DNA of 64,000 nt from Nocardioides dongkuii (GCF_014127485.1 NZ_CP059903.1:1116001-1180000); one strand, 5' to 3'. Numbered from the stretch's first letter, positions 51,495-61,339 are shown. Translations and numbers: made by a program. Notes: generated by a model not told the origin, from the letters alone.

Positions 51495-52673
51495 GTGCGA
51501 CACGTCACCGACGAGGAGCGGCGGGCCCGGCTGGCCCGCCGCCACGGCCTGGCACCCGCGCACCGGTACGACGAGGCGGTCGCCGCCACCCGGGCGATGA
51601 CCGTGCTGCACGCCACCGAGGCGCCGTCGGTCCACCTCGCCCTGCACGCCCGGGTCGCGGACCTGGCGGTCGCCGACGTCGACCGGGCGCTCTACGAGGA
51701 CCGGAGCCTGGTCAAGCAGCTCGCGATGCGCCGCACGCTGTTCGTCTTCCCGCGCGACCTGCTGCCGGCGGCGTGGGGGAGCGCGTCGGCACGGGTGGCG
51801 GGGCCGCTCGCCGTACGCCTCGCCAAGGAGGCGGTGGCCGGCGGCCTGAGCGAGGACGGCGCGGCCTGGGTCGACGCGGCCCGGGACGCCGTCCTCGCGC
51901 GGCTGGCCGGCGGCGACGAGCTCTCCGCGCAGGAGATCCGCGAGCAGGTGCCCGAGGTCGCGGCCAAGGTCGAGCTCGGCCGGGGGCGCTGGGCCCAGCC
52001 GGTGCCGGTCGCGCCCCGGGTGCTGGGGCTGCTGGGAGCCGAGGGCAGCATCGTGCGGGCCCGCAACGCCACCCACTGGCGCACCGCGCGGCCGCGGTGG
52101 ACCGCGATGGCCGCCTGGCTCGGGGACGTCCCGGAGCCGCTGACCGAGGCCGAGGGGTACGCCGCGCTGGTGCGCCGCTGGCTGTGGACCTTCGGGCCGG
52201 GCACGACCGCCGACCTGCGGTGGTGGCTCGGCGGCACGCTGGGAGCCGTACGCCGGGCGCTCGCCGACGTGGCGGCCGTCGAGGTGGGGCTCGACGGCGG
52301 GGGCGTCGGGTGGGTGCTGCCCGACGACGTCGACCCCGAGGACCCGGTGGCGCCGTGGGCCGCGCTGACCCCGGTGCTCGACCCCACGGTGATGGGCTGG
52401 AAGGAGCGCGACTTCTACCTCGGCGGCCTGGGGCCGCGGCTGTTCGACACCAACGGCAACGCCGGCACGACGGCCTGGTGGGACGGTCGCGTCGTGGGGT
52501 GCTGGGTGCAGGACGACGCCGGCGTGGTCGAGGTGCGGGTGCTCACGGACCTGCCGGACGAGGGCCACGCCGCCCTCGCGGTCGAGGCCGAGCGGCTGAC
52601 CGCGTGGCTCGAGGGCCATCGCGTCTCGACGGTCTACCCCTCGGCGGCGATGGCGCCGTCCGCCACGCGGTAG
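51495..52673 (+). CDS. Winged helix DNA-binding domain protein (AlkZ/YcaQ-like, HTH_42)
   Basis: A 392-residue protein of the HTH_42 superfamily, which includes the DNA glycosylases AlkZ and YcaQ: LARRHGLAPAHRYDEAV, SVHLALHARVADLAVADVDRALYEDRSLVKQLAMRRTLFVFPRDLLPA and EAEGYAALVRRWLWTFGPGTTADLRWWLGG match the actinobacterial AlkX-like branch. The QxD/QxQ catalytic residue usual in crosslink-repair members is not clear: the LHATEAPSVHLAL region has no glutamine. Repair function is therefore uncertain. The GTG at 51495 is preferred to the ATG at 51486 because of spacing from AGGA. Confidence 0.82.
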   Translation: MRHVTDEERRARLARRHGLAPAHRYDEAVAATRAMTVLHATEAPSVHLALHARVADLAVADVDRALYEDRSLVKQLAMRRTLFVFPRDLLPAAWGSASARVAGPLAVRLAKEAVAGGLSEDGAAWVDAARDAVLARLAGGDELSAQEIREQVPEVAAKVELGRGRWAQPVPVAPRVLGLLGAEGSIVRARNATHWRTARPRWTAMAAWLGDVPEPLTEAEGYAALVRRWLWTFGPGTTADLRWWLGGTLGAVRRALADVAAVEVGLDGGGVGWVLPDDVDPEDPVAPWAALTPVLDPTVMGWKERDFYLGGLGPRLFDTNGNAGTTAWWDGRVVGCWVQDDAGVVEVRVLTDLPDEGHAALAVEAERLTAWLEGHRVSTVYPSAAMAPSATR

Positions 52674-52693
52674 CGGCGCCGTAGGGTTGGTTG

Positions 52694-53407
52694 GTGCGCG
52701 CCCAGCCTGAGCAACAAGCCCCGCCCGTCCAGCGGCTGCGGGTCCGCTACGCCAAGCGCGGCCGGCTGCGGTTCACCAGCCACCGCGACTTCAGCCGGGC
52801 CTTCGAGCGCGCGGTCTTCCGTGCCCGGGTGCCGATGGCCTACTCCTCCGGGTTCAACCCCCACCCGCGGATCTCCTACGCCGGCGCCGCGCCGACCGGC
52901 TCCGCGAGCGAGGCGGAGTACCTCGAGATCGGGCTCGCCGAGGTGCTCGACCCCGCCGCGGTGCACGCCGCGCTGGAGGAGGCGCTGCCCGACGGGCTCG
53001 ACGTGCTCGCGGTGGCGGAGTCGCCCGGCGGGTCGCTCAGCGACCTGCTCACCGCCAGCCGCTGGCTGCTCGACGTGGACGTGGAGCCGGAGGCGACGGC
53101 CGCCGCCGTGGCGCTCTTCCTGGCCGAGGAGTCGGTCACCGTCGAGCGGATGACGAAGAAGGGCCTGCGCGAGTTCGACTGCCGCGCCGCCGTGGTCTCG
53201 CTGGCCGCCGAGCCGCGCCCCGGGGGAGCGCGGATCGACCTGGTGCTGCGGCACGGGGTGCCCTCCGTACGACCCGACGACGTGCTGACCGGCCTCCGGG
53301 CGGTGAGCGGTCTGGACACCGGGCGCGCGCCCCTGCTCACGCGGGTCGCGCAGGGTCCGCTCGCCGACGACGGCACGATCGGCGACCCGCTGGCGACGTC
53401 GGATTGA
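52694..53407 (+). CDS. TIGR03936 family radical-SAM-associated protein (DUF2344)
   Basis: A 237-residue protein with the DUF2344 signature RVRYAKRGRLRFTSHRDFSRAFERAVFRARVPMAYSSGFNPHPRISY. It is the standard partner of TIGR03960 radical SAM proteins and often fused to them in other bacteria. The reaction is unknown; the position before RNase E/G, L21 and L27 hints at RNA. The GTG at 52694 is six bases after TAGGGT, a leaderless-type start, which decides against the TTG at 52691. The gene overlaps no neighbour. Confidence 0.94.
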   Translation: MRAQPEQQAPPVQRLRVRYAKRGRLRFTSHRDFSRAFERAVFRARVPMAYSSGFNPHPRISYAGAAPTGSASEAEYLEIGLAEVLDPAAVHAALEEALPDGLDVLAVAESPGGSLSDLLTASRWLLDVDVEPEATAAAVALFLAEESVTVERMTKKGLREFDCRAAVVSLAAEPRPGGARIDLVLRHGVPSVRPDDVLTGLRAVSGLDTGRAPLLTRVAQGPLADDGTIGDPLATSD

Positions 53408-53741
53408 CCGAAAGTCGTGACGCGTGTGCGATACTCGCCACGGTCGACGACGCGTGGTACCTCCGCCCGGAGCCGACCCGACGACGTTCTCGCTGGTCCC
53501 CACCCGAGGGGACGGCACGGCGGGTGCAGGTCGTCGCCAGACCGCGACGCGGCCAGGTGAGCCCGGTGACAGCAGGCTCGCCCCAGCCCGGCGACCGCGG
53601 CAGGTGACGCCCCACACCCGGCGACGCACCCGCGGAGAGGGTCGCCGCCACCGACAGGCTTCGCGCCGACGGCTCTGAGTTCCCGGGTCGCGGCGTCCGA
53701 CCCACCCGGCCGCCTCGCCGACCGGGCCCGAGGAGCAGCAC
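53408..53741 (+). promoter_or_regulatory. Long 5' leader of the RNase E/G gene
   Basis: This 334-base stretch has no convincing gene. A candidate promoter is TTGACC (53404-53409) with GATACT (53430-53435), though the 20-base spacing is longer than usual. If right, the rne mRNA has a leader of about 300 bases, rich in G/C inverted repeats, and ends in GAGGAG before the start. RNase E genes often autoregulate through such leaders, so a cis-acting RNA is plausible. Confidence 0.4.
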
Positions 53742-56700
53742 ATGCCCGACGACGTGCAGGACGACACCACCACGCAGAGTGGCACCGAGGGCGGCGCCGA
53801 GAGCGCCCCCGAGGCGCCCGCCAAGAAGGCGGCCGCGAAGCGGACCACCAAGAAGGCCGCGACGAAGAAGGCCCCCGCGAAGCGGGCCACGAAGAAGGCC
53901 GCCGCCACGCCGGCCCCCGACGCCGAGCTCCCGCTCGGCGGCGACGTGGCCGAGCCGGCTGCCGCGGCCGAACCGGCCGTCGCCACCGACGCAGCAGCCG
54001 ACGCAGCCGACGCCGCCGCCGAGGCGCCGCCGGCCAAGAAGACCGCCAAGCGCGCGGCGACCAAGAAGACCGCCGCGAAGCGGACCACGAAGAAGGCCGC
54101 GGCCGCGAAGACCGCCGAGCCCGCTCCCGAGGCCGCCACCGACCCCGCCGCGGACGTGGCGGACGTCGCCGCTCCGGAGACCGCGGCCCCGGCCGAGGCC
54201 GCCGCGCCGGCGGACGCCCCCAGCGCCCCCAGCGCCCCCGCCGTCACCACGCCGCTGTTCCAGGCTCCCGAGCCGGTCCCGGCCCGCGCCCGGCGTACCC
54301 GCAAGACCGCGGCCAAGAAGACCGCCGCGCCCGAGGTCCCGGTGGCCACCGAGGTGCCGGCCGACGCCGAGGTCGAGCTCGACGAGGACGGGAACCCGAT
54401 CCTCGCCGAGGCCGCCGCGACGACCGAGGCGCCGGGCGAGCAGGCGCCTGCGACCGAGGCCACCGAGGCCACCGAGGCCCCGGAGGGCGCGGGGTCCGAG
54501 GACGACGACGACAGCGACGACAACGACGAGCGCGACGGCTCCGGCGGTGGCCGCCGCCGCCGTCGCCGCGGCGGTCGCCGCCGCCGCGGAGGCGGCAAGG
54601 CGAGCGAGTCCGGCGACGCCGGCGAGTCCAGCGACGCCGGTGACTCCGGCGACTCCCGTGAGTCCGGCGAGCCCAGCGACGCCGGTGACGCAGCCGCGTC
54701 GGGCGACGAGCAGGCGTCCGGGGACCAGGCGTCCGGGGACTCCGGCGAGCGGGGCGAGGACCAGGGGGAGTCGTCCGGCGAGGGCACCTCCCGCCGCCGG
54801 CGCCGGCGCCGCCGTGGGGGCGACGACGGCGGCGAGGGCGGCGACGACTCCGAGAAGACCGTCACCCGGGTCCGCAAGCCGCGCTCGGCCGAGGACGAGA
54901 TCACCGCGATTGCCGGCTCCACCCGCCTCGAGGCCAAGAAGCAGCGCCGCCGCGACGGCCGCGAGGCCGGCCGGCGCCGGGCCCCGATCGTCAGCGAGGC
55001 CGAGTTCCTGGCCCGCCGCGAGGCCGTCGACCGGGTCATGGTGATCCGCCAGCGTGACGACCTGACCCAGATCGGCGTGCTCGAGGACAAGGTCCTCGTC
55101 GAGCACTACGTCGCCCGCGAGTCCCAGACCTCGCTGATCGGCAACGTCTACCTCGGCCGGGTCCAGAACGTGCTGCCCTCCATGGAGGCGGCGTTCATCG
55201 ACATCGGCAAGGGTCGCAACGCGGTCCTGTACGCCGGCGAGGTCAACTGGTCCGCGCTCGGCCACAAGGACGGCCAGCCCCGCAAGATCGAGTCGGTGCT
55301 GTCCTCCGGGCAGTCGGTGCTGGTCCAGGTGACCAAGGACCCGATCGGCCAGAAGGGCGCCCGGCTCACCAGCCAGGTCAGCCTGGCCGGGCGGTTCCTC
55401 GTCTACGTGCCCGACGGCACCACCAGCGGCATCTCCCGCAAGCTCCCGGACACCGAGCGCGCCCGGCTGAAGACGCTGCTCAAGGAGATCGTCCCGGACA
55501 CCGCGGGCGTCATCGTCCGCACGGCCGCCGAGGGCGCCAGCGAGGACGAGCTGACGCGCGACGTCGAGCGGCTCAAGGCCCGCTGGGAGGACATCGAGTC
55601 CAAGAGCAAGGGCGGTGCCCCGCAGCTGCTCTACGGCGAGCCGGACCTGACCCTCAAGGTGGTCCGCGACCTGTTCACCGAGGACTTCGCCCGGCTCGTG
55701 ATCCAGGGCGACGACGCCTGGGAGACCGTCCAGCAGTACGTCCAGCACGTCGCGCCCGACCTGCAGGACCGGCTGGAGCGGTTCACTCCCGGCGAGAACG
55801 GCAAGGACGTCTTCGCCGTCCACCGGGTCGAGGAGCAGATCGCCAAGGCGCTCGACCGCAAGGTCTGGCTGCCCTCCGGCGGCTCGCTGGTCATCGACCG
55901 CACCGAGGCGATGACCGTGGTCGACGTCAACACCGGCAAGTTCACCGGCTCGGGCGGCAACCTCGAGGAGACGGTCACCAAGAACAACCTGGAGGCCGCC
56001 GAGGAGGTCGTGCGCCAGCTCCGGCTGCGTGACATCGGCGGCATCATCGTCGTCGACTTCATCGACATGGTGCTGGAGTCCAACCGCGACCTGGTGCTGC
56101 GCCGGCTCGTCGAGTGCCTCGGCCGCGACCGCACCCGCCACCAGGTCGCCGAGGTGACCTCGCTCGGCCTCGTGCAGATGACCCGCAAGCGGATCGGCAC
56201 GGGCCTGCTCGAGTCGTTCGGCGAGAACTGCGAGCACTGCCACGGCCGCGGTGTCGTGATCCGGGACCAGCCGGTCGAGCCCAGCACCCGCGACGACGAC
56301 ATGCGCGGCGGCGGCAGCAGCGGACGCGGCGGCAAGCGCCGCGGACGCGGTCGCGGCGACGACGACGCGCGCGGTGGCAGCGGTGGTGGGAGCAACGGCG
56401 GCGGCAACGGCGCCGGGGCACCCAAGCTGCCCTCGCCCAAGGACATCGCCGCGATGGCGCGTCCCGAGCCCCGCGACGACGGCGACACGGACGCCGTCGA
56501 TGCCGTCGATGCAGTCGATGCCCTCGACACCGACGACACCTGGGACGCCTTCGAGGCCGGCACGGACACCCCGTCCACCCCGGAGCCCACCCCGGCGGCC
56601 GAGCCCGCCGCGGACCAGGTCTCGGAGCCGACGCCCGAGCCGACTCCCGCCCCGGAGCCGGAGGCTCCCCGGGTCGTCACCCGCACCCGCCGGCGGAGCG

Positions 56701-57134
56701 GCAGCCGCCCCGCCGTGGAGCAGACGCCGGATCCCGCCGCGGAGCCGACGCCCGAGCCGACGCCCGAGCCGACGCCCGAGCCGACGCCCGCCGCTGAGCC
56801 GGAGGGCCCCCGGGTCGTCACCCGCACCCGCCGGCGGAGCGCCAGCCGCCCCGCCGGGCAGCCGGCCGGGACCAGCGTGGTCCAGCCGGTCGTGGTCGCG
56901 CAGCCGACGGTGACCGCGGAGCCCGTCGCCGCCGCGGTGGTGGCTCCTCCCGAGCCGCCCAAGGTCGTGACCCGCACCCGCGGTCGCGCCGCGAGCCGCC
57001 CGGCGGGCCCGCCCGCCGAGACCCCGACGACGACCGTGCCGACCGCCGACGGGCCGGACGGGACCGACGAGGGCGAGGACGGCCCCGCGATCGAGCACGT
57101 GCCGGTGAAGAAGAAGGGCACGCGCAAGCGCTGA
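53742..57134 (+). CDS. rne: RNase E/G family ribonuclease
   Basis: An 1130-residue endoribonuclease with long disordered ends. Residues 1 to about 430: Ala/Lys blocks (AKKAAAKRTTKKAATKKAPA; AKKTAKRAATKKTAAKRTTK), acidic and Ser/Gly/Asp stretches, and two Arg-rich patches (RRRRRRGGRRRRGG; RRRRRRRRGG). The catalytic core begins near 450: S1 domain (VYLGRVQNVLPSMEAAFIDI, about 469), DVNTGKF with D728, a second Asp in VDFIDM, and the Zn-link C830-x-x-C833. The end repeats VVTRTRRRSxSRPA three times. It starts mRNA decay and rRNA processing. It lies with TIGR03936 and L21/L27 as usual. Confidence 0.97.
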   Translation: MPDDVQDDTTTQSGTEGGAESAPEAPAKKAAAKRTTKKAATKKAPAKRATKKAAATPAPDAELPLGGDVAEPAAAAEPAVATDAAADAADAAAEAPPAKKTAKRAATKKTAAKRTTKKAAAAKTAEPAPEAATDPAADVADVAAPETAAPAEAAAPADAPSAPSAPAVTTPLFQAPEPVPARARRTRKTAAKKTAAPEVPVATEVPADAEVELDEDGNPILAEAAATTEAPGEQAPATEATEATEAPEGAGSEDDDDSDDNDERDGSGGGRRRRRRGGRRRRGGGKASESGDAGESSDAGDSGDSRESGEPSDAGDAAASGDEQASGDQASGDSGERGEDQGESSGEGTSRRRRRRRRGGDDGGEGGDDSEKTVTRVRKPRSAEDEITAIAGSTRLEAKKQRRRDGREAGRRRAPIVSEAEFLARREAVDRVMVIRQRDDLTQIGVLEDKVLVEHYVARESQTSLIGNVYLGRVQNVLPSMEAAFIDIGKGRNAVLYAGEVNWSALGHKDGQPRKIESVLSSGQSVLVQVTKDPIGQKGARLTSQVSLAGRFLVYVPDGTTSGISRKLPDTERARLKTLLKEIVPDTAGVIVRTAAEGASEDELTRDVERLKARWEDIESKSKGGAPQLLYGEPDLTLKVVRDLFTEDFARLVIQGDDAWETVQQYVQHVAPDLQDRLERFTPGENGKDVFAVHRVEEQIAKALDRKVWLPSGGSLVIDRTEAMTVVDVNTGKFTGSGGNLEETVTKNNLEAAEEVVRQLRLRDIGGIIVVDFIDMVLESNRDLVLRRLVECLGRDRTRHQVAEVTSLGLVQMTRKRIGTGLLESFGENCEHCHGRGVVIRDQPVEPSTRDDDMRGGGSSGRGGKRRGRGRGDDDARGGSGGGSNGGGNGAGAPKLPSPKDIAAMARPEPRDDGDTDAVDAVDAVDALDTDDTWDAFEAGTDTPSTPEPTPAAEPAADQVSEPTPEPTPAPEPEAPRVVTRTRRRSGSRPAVEQTPDPAAEPTPEPTPEPTPEPTPAAEPEGPRVVTRTRRRSASRPAGQPAGTSVVQPVVVAQPTVTAEPVAAAVVAPPEPPKVVTRTRGRAASRPAGPPAETPTTTVPTADGPDGTDEGEDGPAIEHVPVKKKGTRKR
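56742..56789 (+). repeat. Four tandem 12-bp units inside rne
   Basis: GAGCCGACGCCC occurs four times in a row, encoding (Pro-Thr-Pro-Glu)-type repeats in the disordered tail. The copies are identical at DNA level, so the length is likely variable between strains through slippage. Two ~48-base segments (56666-56713 and 56808-56855) flank it almost identically. Confidence 0.85.
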
Positions 57135-57139
57135 CCGGA

Positions 57140-57173
57140 GGGGACCGGCCCCGAATTGCTGTGGCCGGTCCCC
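57140..57173 (+). terminator. Terminator of rne
   Basis: GGGGACCGGCC (57140-57150) and GGCCGGTCCCC (57163-57173) form a perfect 11-bp stem with a 12-base loop five bases after the rne stop. Confidence 0.85.
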
Positions 57174-57184
57174 ATCCGTACTAT
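57156..57184 (+). promoter_or_regulatory. rplUp: Candidate promoter of rplU-rpmA-obg-proB
   Basis: TTGCTG (57156-57161) and TACTAT (57179-57184) are spaced 17 bases. The -35 lies in the loop and the spacer in the right arm of the rne terminator, so hairpin and promoter overlap. The L21 start codon is about 125 bases downstream, leaving a long leader with two CTGACGCGC copies (near 57200 and 57232). That leader may hold a ribosomal-protein autoregulatory fold. Confidence 0.55.
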
Positions 57185-57311
57185 TGATCTTCGGTGCGCT
57201 GACGCGCGCCGTCTCTGAGTGGCCCTCCACCTGACGCGCAGGCACGCTGCTGTGCGCGCGGTGGTCGTAGCCCCAGACCCCGAGTAGACGAGACCGACGA
57301 AGGAGACCGCG

Positions 57312-57620
57312 GTGTACGCGATCGTGCGCGCTGGCGCCAAGCAGCAGAAGGTTGCCGTGGGCGACGTCATCGAGATCGACAAGATCACGACCGGGGTGGG
57401 CGAGACGCTGACCCTTCCCGTCGTCCTGGCCGTCGACGGCGAGACGGTCACCTCCGACGCCTCGGCCCTGGACAAGGCGTCGGTGACCGTCGAGGTGCTC
57501 GGCGCCACCAAGGGCCCCAAGATCATCATCCAGAAGTACAAGAACAAGACCGGTTACAAGAAGCGCCAGGGCCACCGCCAGAAGTACACCCAGGTCAAGG
57601 TCACCGACATCTCCCTCTGA
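57312..57620 (+). CDS. rplU: 50S ribosomal protein L21
   Basis: A 102-residue L21, complete: [25 protein letters not shown] and the conserved [28 protein letters not shown] end that contacts 23S rRNA. GAAGGAGA precedes the GTG start. First gene of the rplU-rpmA-obg-proB run. Confidence 0.98.
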   Translation: MYAIVRAGAKQQKVAVGDVIEIDKITTGVGETLTLPVVLAVDGETVTSDASALDKASVTVEVLGATKGPKIIIQKYKNKTGYKKRQGHRQKYTQVKVTDISL

Positions 57621-57655
57621 GCCTCCCGCTCACGCTGCTACGAAGGACTGAACTC

Positions 57656-57910
57656 ATGGCACACAAGAAGGGCGCTGCGTCCACCAAGAACGGGCGCGAC
57701 TCCAACAGCCAGCGCCTGGGCGTCAAGCGCTACGGCGGCCAGCTGGTCAACGCCGGTGAGATCATCGTGCGCCAGCGCGGCACCCACTTCCACCCGGGCA
57801 GCGGCGTCGGCCGCGGCGGCGACGACACGCTCTTCGCGCTGGTCCCCGGGGCCGTCGAGTTCGGCACCCGTCGCGGGCGCCGGGTCGTCAACATCGTCCC
57901 GGGCGTGTGA
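57656..57910 (+). CDS. rpmA: 50S ribosomal protein L27
   Basis: An 84-residue L27 beginning [24 protein letters not shown], with the N-terminal tail that reaches the peptidyl transferase centre directly exposed and no removable leader as in Firmicutes. 35 bases after rplU, with CGAAGGA before the ATG. Confidence 0.98.
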   Translation: MAHKKGAASTKNGRDSNSQRLGVKRYGGQLVNAGEIIVRQRGTHFHPGSGVGRGGDDTLFALVPGAVEFGTRRGRRVVNIVPGV

Positions 57911-57997
57911 GCTGACGCTCACCTCCCACCTGCAGTACCGAAGGGCGTCCCGTTCCCGGGGCGTCCTTCGTCCATTTTCCACAGCAAGGAACCCACC

Positions 57998-59548
57998 ATG
58001 GCAGTCCCCACCTTCGTCGACGAGGTGACGCTGCACATCAGCGCCGGCCGGGGCGGTCACGGCGTGGCCTCGGTCCACCGCGAGAAGTTCAAGCCGCTGG
58101 GTGGTCCCGACGGCGGCAACGGCGGTCCGGGCGGGTCGGTCATCCTGCGCGTCGACCCCGACGTCACCACGCTCATCGACTACCACCACAGCAAGAAGCG
58201 CGCCGCGGAGAACGGCGGCCACGGTGCCGGCGCCCACCGCAACGGCGCGCACGGCGCCGACCTGGTGCTGCCCGTCCCCGACGGCACCGTCGTGAAGACG
58301 CGCTCCGGCGAGGTGCTCGCCGACCTGGTCGGGCCGGGCACCGAGATCGTGATCGCCCAGGGCGGCCGCGGCGGCCTCGGCAACGCCGCGCTGGCCTCGG
58401 CCAAGCGCAAGGCGCCCGGCTTCGCCCTGCTCGGCGAGCCCGGCGAGGAGATCGAGATCGTCCTCGAGCTCAAGGTGGTCGCCGACATCGGTCTGGTCGG
58501 CTACCCGAGCGCGGGCAAGTCCAGCCTGATCGCCGCGATCTCCCGCGCGCGGCCCAAGATCGCCGACTACCCGTTCACCACCCTGGTCCCGAACCTGGGC
58601 GTGGTGAAGGCGGGCGACACGACGTTCACCGTCGCCGACGTCCCCGGCCTGATCGAGGGCGCCAGCGAGGGCCGCGGTCTCGGCCACGACTTCCTGCGCC
58701 ACATCGAGCGCTGCGCGGCGCTGCTGCACGTCGTCGACACCGCCACGATCGAGCCGGGACGCAACCCGGTCGACGACCTCGAGGTGATGGAGCGCGAGCT
58801 GGCCCGGTACGGCGGGCTCGAGGACCGCGAGCGCCTGGTTGCGCTCAACAAGGTCGACGTGCCCGACGGCCGGGACATCGCCGAGATGACCGCCGACGAC
58901 CTGCGAGCGCGCGGCTACCGGGTCTTCCTGATCTCGGCCGCGTCCGGCGAGGGCATCCGCGAGCTGACGTTCGCGATGGCCGAGCTGGTCGCGCAGGCAC
59001 GTGCCGACAAGGAGGTCGTCGAGGCGACCCGGATCGTGCTGCGGCCGCCGAGCGCCGACGGCGGCGACGACTTCACCGTCACCCGGGAGACCGACGGGTG
59101 GCGGGTGCGCGGCACCAAGCCGGAGCGCTGGGTCCGGCAGACCGACTTCAGCAACGACGAGGCCGTCGGGTACCTCGCGGACCGGCTCAACCGGATGGGC
59201 GTGGAGATCCGGCTGGTCAAGATGGGCGCCGTCGAGGGCGACACCGTGCTGATCGGCCACCCCGACAACTCGGTGGTCTTCGACTTCAAGCCCGGCATCG
59301 AGGCCGGCGCGGAGATGCTCGGCCGCCGCGGCGAGGACCAGCGCTTCGAGGAGAAGCGGCCCGCCCACGGCCGGCGTCGCGACATCCAGGAGCACATGGA
59401 GGACCGCGGCGAGAACGAGACCCGCGCCGACGTCGCGCGGCGGCTGGACAAGGCCGCCAACAGCTCCGGCGTGGGACCGATGTCCTACGAGATCGGCTCC
59501 GCCGAGGACCCCGACTGGGCCGAGGACGACCCCGGGACGGCCAGGTGA
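57998..59548 (+). CDS. obg: Obg family GTPase
   Basis: A 516-residue GTPase with the glycine-rich Obg fold (residues 1-160), G domain (P-loop [11 protein letters not shown] at about 168, switch [12 protein letters not shown]) and the OCT domain ([29 protein letters not shown], about 370-440). About 60 extra charged residues end it. It assists 50S assembly and stress signalling. Its TGA overlaps the GTG of proB, so the two are coupled. Confidence 0.98.
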   Translation: MAVPTFVDEVTLHISAGRGGHGVASVHREKFKPLGGPDGGNGGPGGSVILRVDPDVTTLIDYHHSKKRAAENGGHGAGAHRNGAHGADLVLPVPDGTVVKTRSGEVLADLVGPGTEIVIAQGGRGGLGNAALASAKRKAPGFALLGEPGEEIEIVLELKVVADIGLVGYPSAGKSSLIAAISRARPKIADYPFTTLVPNLGVVKAGDTTFTVADVPGLIEGASEGRGLGHDFLRHIERCAALLHVVDTATIEPGRNPVDDLEVMERELARYGGLEDRERLVALNKVDVPDGRDIAEMTADDLRARGYRVFLISAASGEGIRELTFAMAELVAQARADKEVVEATRIVLRPPSADGGDDFTVTRETDGWRVRGTKPERWVRQTDFSNDEAVGYLADRLNRMGVEIRLVKMGAVEGDTVLIGHPDNSVVFDFKPGIEAGAEMLGRRGEDQRFEEKRPAHGRRRDIQEHMEDRGENETRADVARRLDKAANSSGVGPMSYEIGSAEDPDWAEDDPGTAR

Positions 59549-60660
59549 GCCTCCGCCCGGAGGTCGCCGACGCCCGTCGCGTCGTCGTCAAGGTCGGCTC
59601 CTCCTCGCTGACGACCGCGGCCGGGGGGATCGACCCCGGGCGGGTCGAGGCGCTGGTCGACGTGCTGGCCGCCGCGCGCGCCCGCGGGACGGAGGTCGTC
59701 CTGGTGTCCTCGGGCGCCATCGCCGCCGGCCTCGCGCCGCTCGGGCTGCGCAAGCGGCCGACCGGGCTGGCCGCCCAGCAGGCGGCGGCGTCGGTGGGGC
59801 AGGGGCTGCTCGTGCACCGCTACACCGAGGAGCTGAGGCGCCACGGCGTGACCGTCGGGCAGGTGCTGCTGACCGCCGACGACGTCACCCGGCGGGCGCA
59901 CTACCGCAACGCCCACCAGACCTTCGCCAAGCTCCTCGAGCTCGGCGTGCTGCCGATCGTCAACGAGAACGACACCGTCGCGACCTCGGAGATCCGCTTC
60001 GGCGACAACGACCGGCTCGCGGCGCTGGTCGCGCACCTCGTGCACGCCGACCTGCTGGTCCTGCTCTCCGACGTCGACGGCCTGTACGACGCCGACCCGC
60101 GCACGCCCGGCGCCGTACGCCTCGGCGACGTGCACGGCGCCGAGGACCTGGCCGAGGTGCAGATCGGCCGGGCCGGCGCCGCGGGCGTCGGCACCGGCGG
60201 GATGGAGACCAAGGTCGAGGCCGCCCGGATCGCGACCGGCGCGGGGATCCCGGTCGTGCTCACGGCCGCGGAGCGCGCGGGGGAGGCGCTGGCGGGGGAG
60301 CCCGTCGGCACCCTCTTCCACGCCACCGGCAAGCGCCGGCCCACCCGGCTGCTCTGGCTCGCGCACGCCACCGAGCCGAAGGGCACCCTGGTCCTCGACG
60401 CCGGGGCGGTCCGCGCGGTGGTCGAACGGCGTGCCTCGCTGCTCGCCGCCGGCGTCACCGGGTGCGCCGGCGCCTTCCACGCCGGGGACCCCGTCGACCT
60501 CGCGGGACCCGACGGCGTCCCGGTCGCGCGGGGCCTGGTCAACTTCGACGCCGACGAGGTCCCGGCACTCGTGGGGCGCTCGACCGGCGACCTGAAGCGC
60601 GAGCTCGGGGCGGCGTACGAGCGTGAGGTCGTGCACCGCGACGATCTCGTGCTGCTCTGA
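59545..60660 (+). CDS. proB: Glutamate 5-kinase
   Basis: A 371-residue enzyme: the amino-acid-kinase domain ([60 protein letters not shown]) and a C-terminal PUA domain ([28 protein letters not shown]). It makes glutamyl-5-phosphate, the first step of proline synthesis. proA, usually next, is not downstream here. GTG start with a GTGA overlap to obg. Confidence 0.97.
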   Translation: MSLRPEVADARRVVVKVGSSSLTTAAGGIDPGRVEALVDVLAAARARGTEVVLVSSGAIAAGLAPLGLRKRPTGLAAQQAAASVGQGLLVHRYTEELRRHGVTVGQVLLTADDVTRRAHYRNAHQTFAKLLELGVLPIVNENDTVATSEIRFGDNDRLAALVAHLVHADLLVLLSDVDGLYDADPRTPGAVRLGDVHGAEDLAEVQIGRAGAAGVGTGGMETKVEAARIATGAGIPVVLTAAERAGEALAGEPVGTLFHATGKRRPTRLLWLAHATEPKGTLVLDAGAVRAVVERRASLLAAGVTGCAGAFHAGDPVDLAGPDGVPVARGLVNFDADEVPALVGRSTGDLKRELGAAYEREVVHRDDLVLL

Positions 60661-60693
60661 GACCCCTCCTCAATGACTGTCGGCACCGGCCGC

Positions 60694-60699
60694 TACGGT
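60694..60699 (+). promoter_or_regulatory. Candidate -10 box of the secreted protein gene
   Basis: TACGGT lies 51 bases before the TTG start of the secreted protein. A short inverted repeat TGTC-GCAG-GACA (about 60714-60725) follows in the leader. Confidence 0.3.
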
Positions 60700-60749
60700 G
60701 CAGGCAGAGATGTGTCGCAGGACACGTCCATGATCAGGAGGATCACATC

Positions 60750-61328
60750 TTGCAGCAGACCACGAAGACCCGGATCGCGGCGCTCGGCGCCGGCTTCGCC
60801 CTCGCGGCGGGCGCGCTCGTCTCGGTGGCCCCGGCCGCCCAGGCCGCCTCCGTGAAGAGCGACTTCAGCTGCGACACCGAGGCTCTCGGCGCGCAGGTCC
60901 TGTCCGTCACCACCAAGGTGAAGCTGCCGGCGAAGGTGAAGAAGGGCAAGACCGTCGGCTCGAAGAAGGTCACGATGGTCGTCGTCCTGCCCCAGGGCCT
61001 CACGGACGCGCTCCGCTTCATCGGCGTCACGGAGCTGTCCGGCTCGGCGACCGGCGTGAAGGCGAAGGTCGGCAAGACCTCGTTCGCGGTCAAGGGCGTC
61101 AAGTTCACCGACGTGAAGGTGCCCGCCAGCGGCCCGATGAAGATCACCGCGAAGGGCACCACCGCGGCGTTCAAGATCAAGAAGCCCGGCAGCTACACGA
61201 TCTCGATCCCGAAGAAGTTCGACTTCAGCTCGACCACCCAGAACGGCGACCCGCTCACGAACGAGGCGCCGTGCTCGCTGGTCAAGGGCCAGCCGACCAA
61301 GCTCGGCACGCTCAAGGTCACCAAGTAG
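60750..61328 (+). CDS. Secreted protein of unknown function (DUF6801-like)
   Basis: A 192-residue exported protein. Start TTG is preceded by AGGAGG at eight bases. The signal peptide is MQQTTKTRIAALGAGFALAA then GALVSVAPAAQA, cleaved at AQA-AS. The mature part is Lys-rich beta-strand sequence with two cysteines (SCDTEALG and APCSLVKG) that may pair. The pattern resembles secreted DUF6801-type proteins of Streptomyces and Nocardioides, but the assignment is from memory. It stands alone and ends in a very strong terminator, consistent with high expression. Confidence 0.8.
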   Translation: MQQTTKTRIAALGAGFALAAGALVSVAPAAQAASVKSDFSCDTEALGAQVLSVTTKVKLPAKVKKGKTVGSKKVTMVVVLPQGLTDALRFIGVTELSGSATGVKAKVGKTSFAVKGVKFTDVKVPASGPMKITAKGTTAAFKIKKPGSYTISIPKKFDFSSTTQNGDPLTNEAPCSLVKGQPTKLGTLKVTK

Positions 61329-61339
61329 CACCACCCCGA

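Noticed and set aside
53337..57575. A 1412-codon open frame on the strand opposite rne
   Set aside because: It is antisense to rne, whose S1 and catalytic motifs are clear; the frame stays open only because of extreme third-position GC and low-complexity codons.
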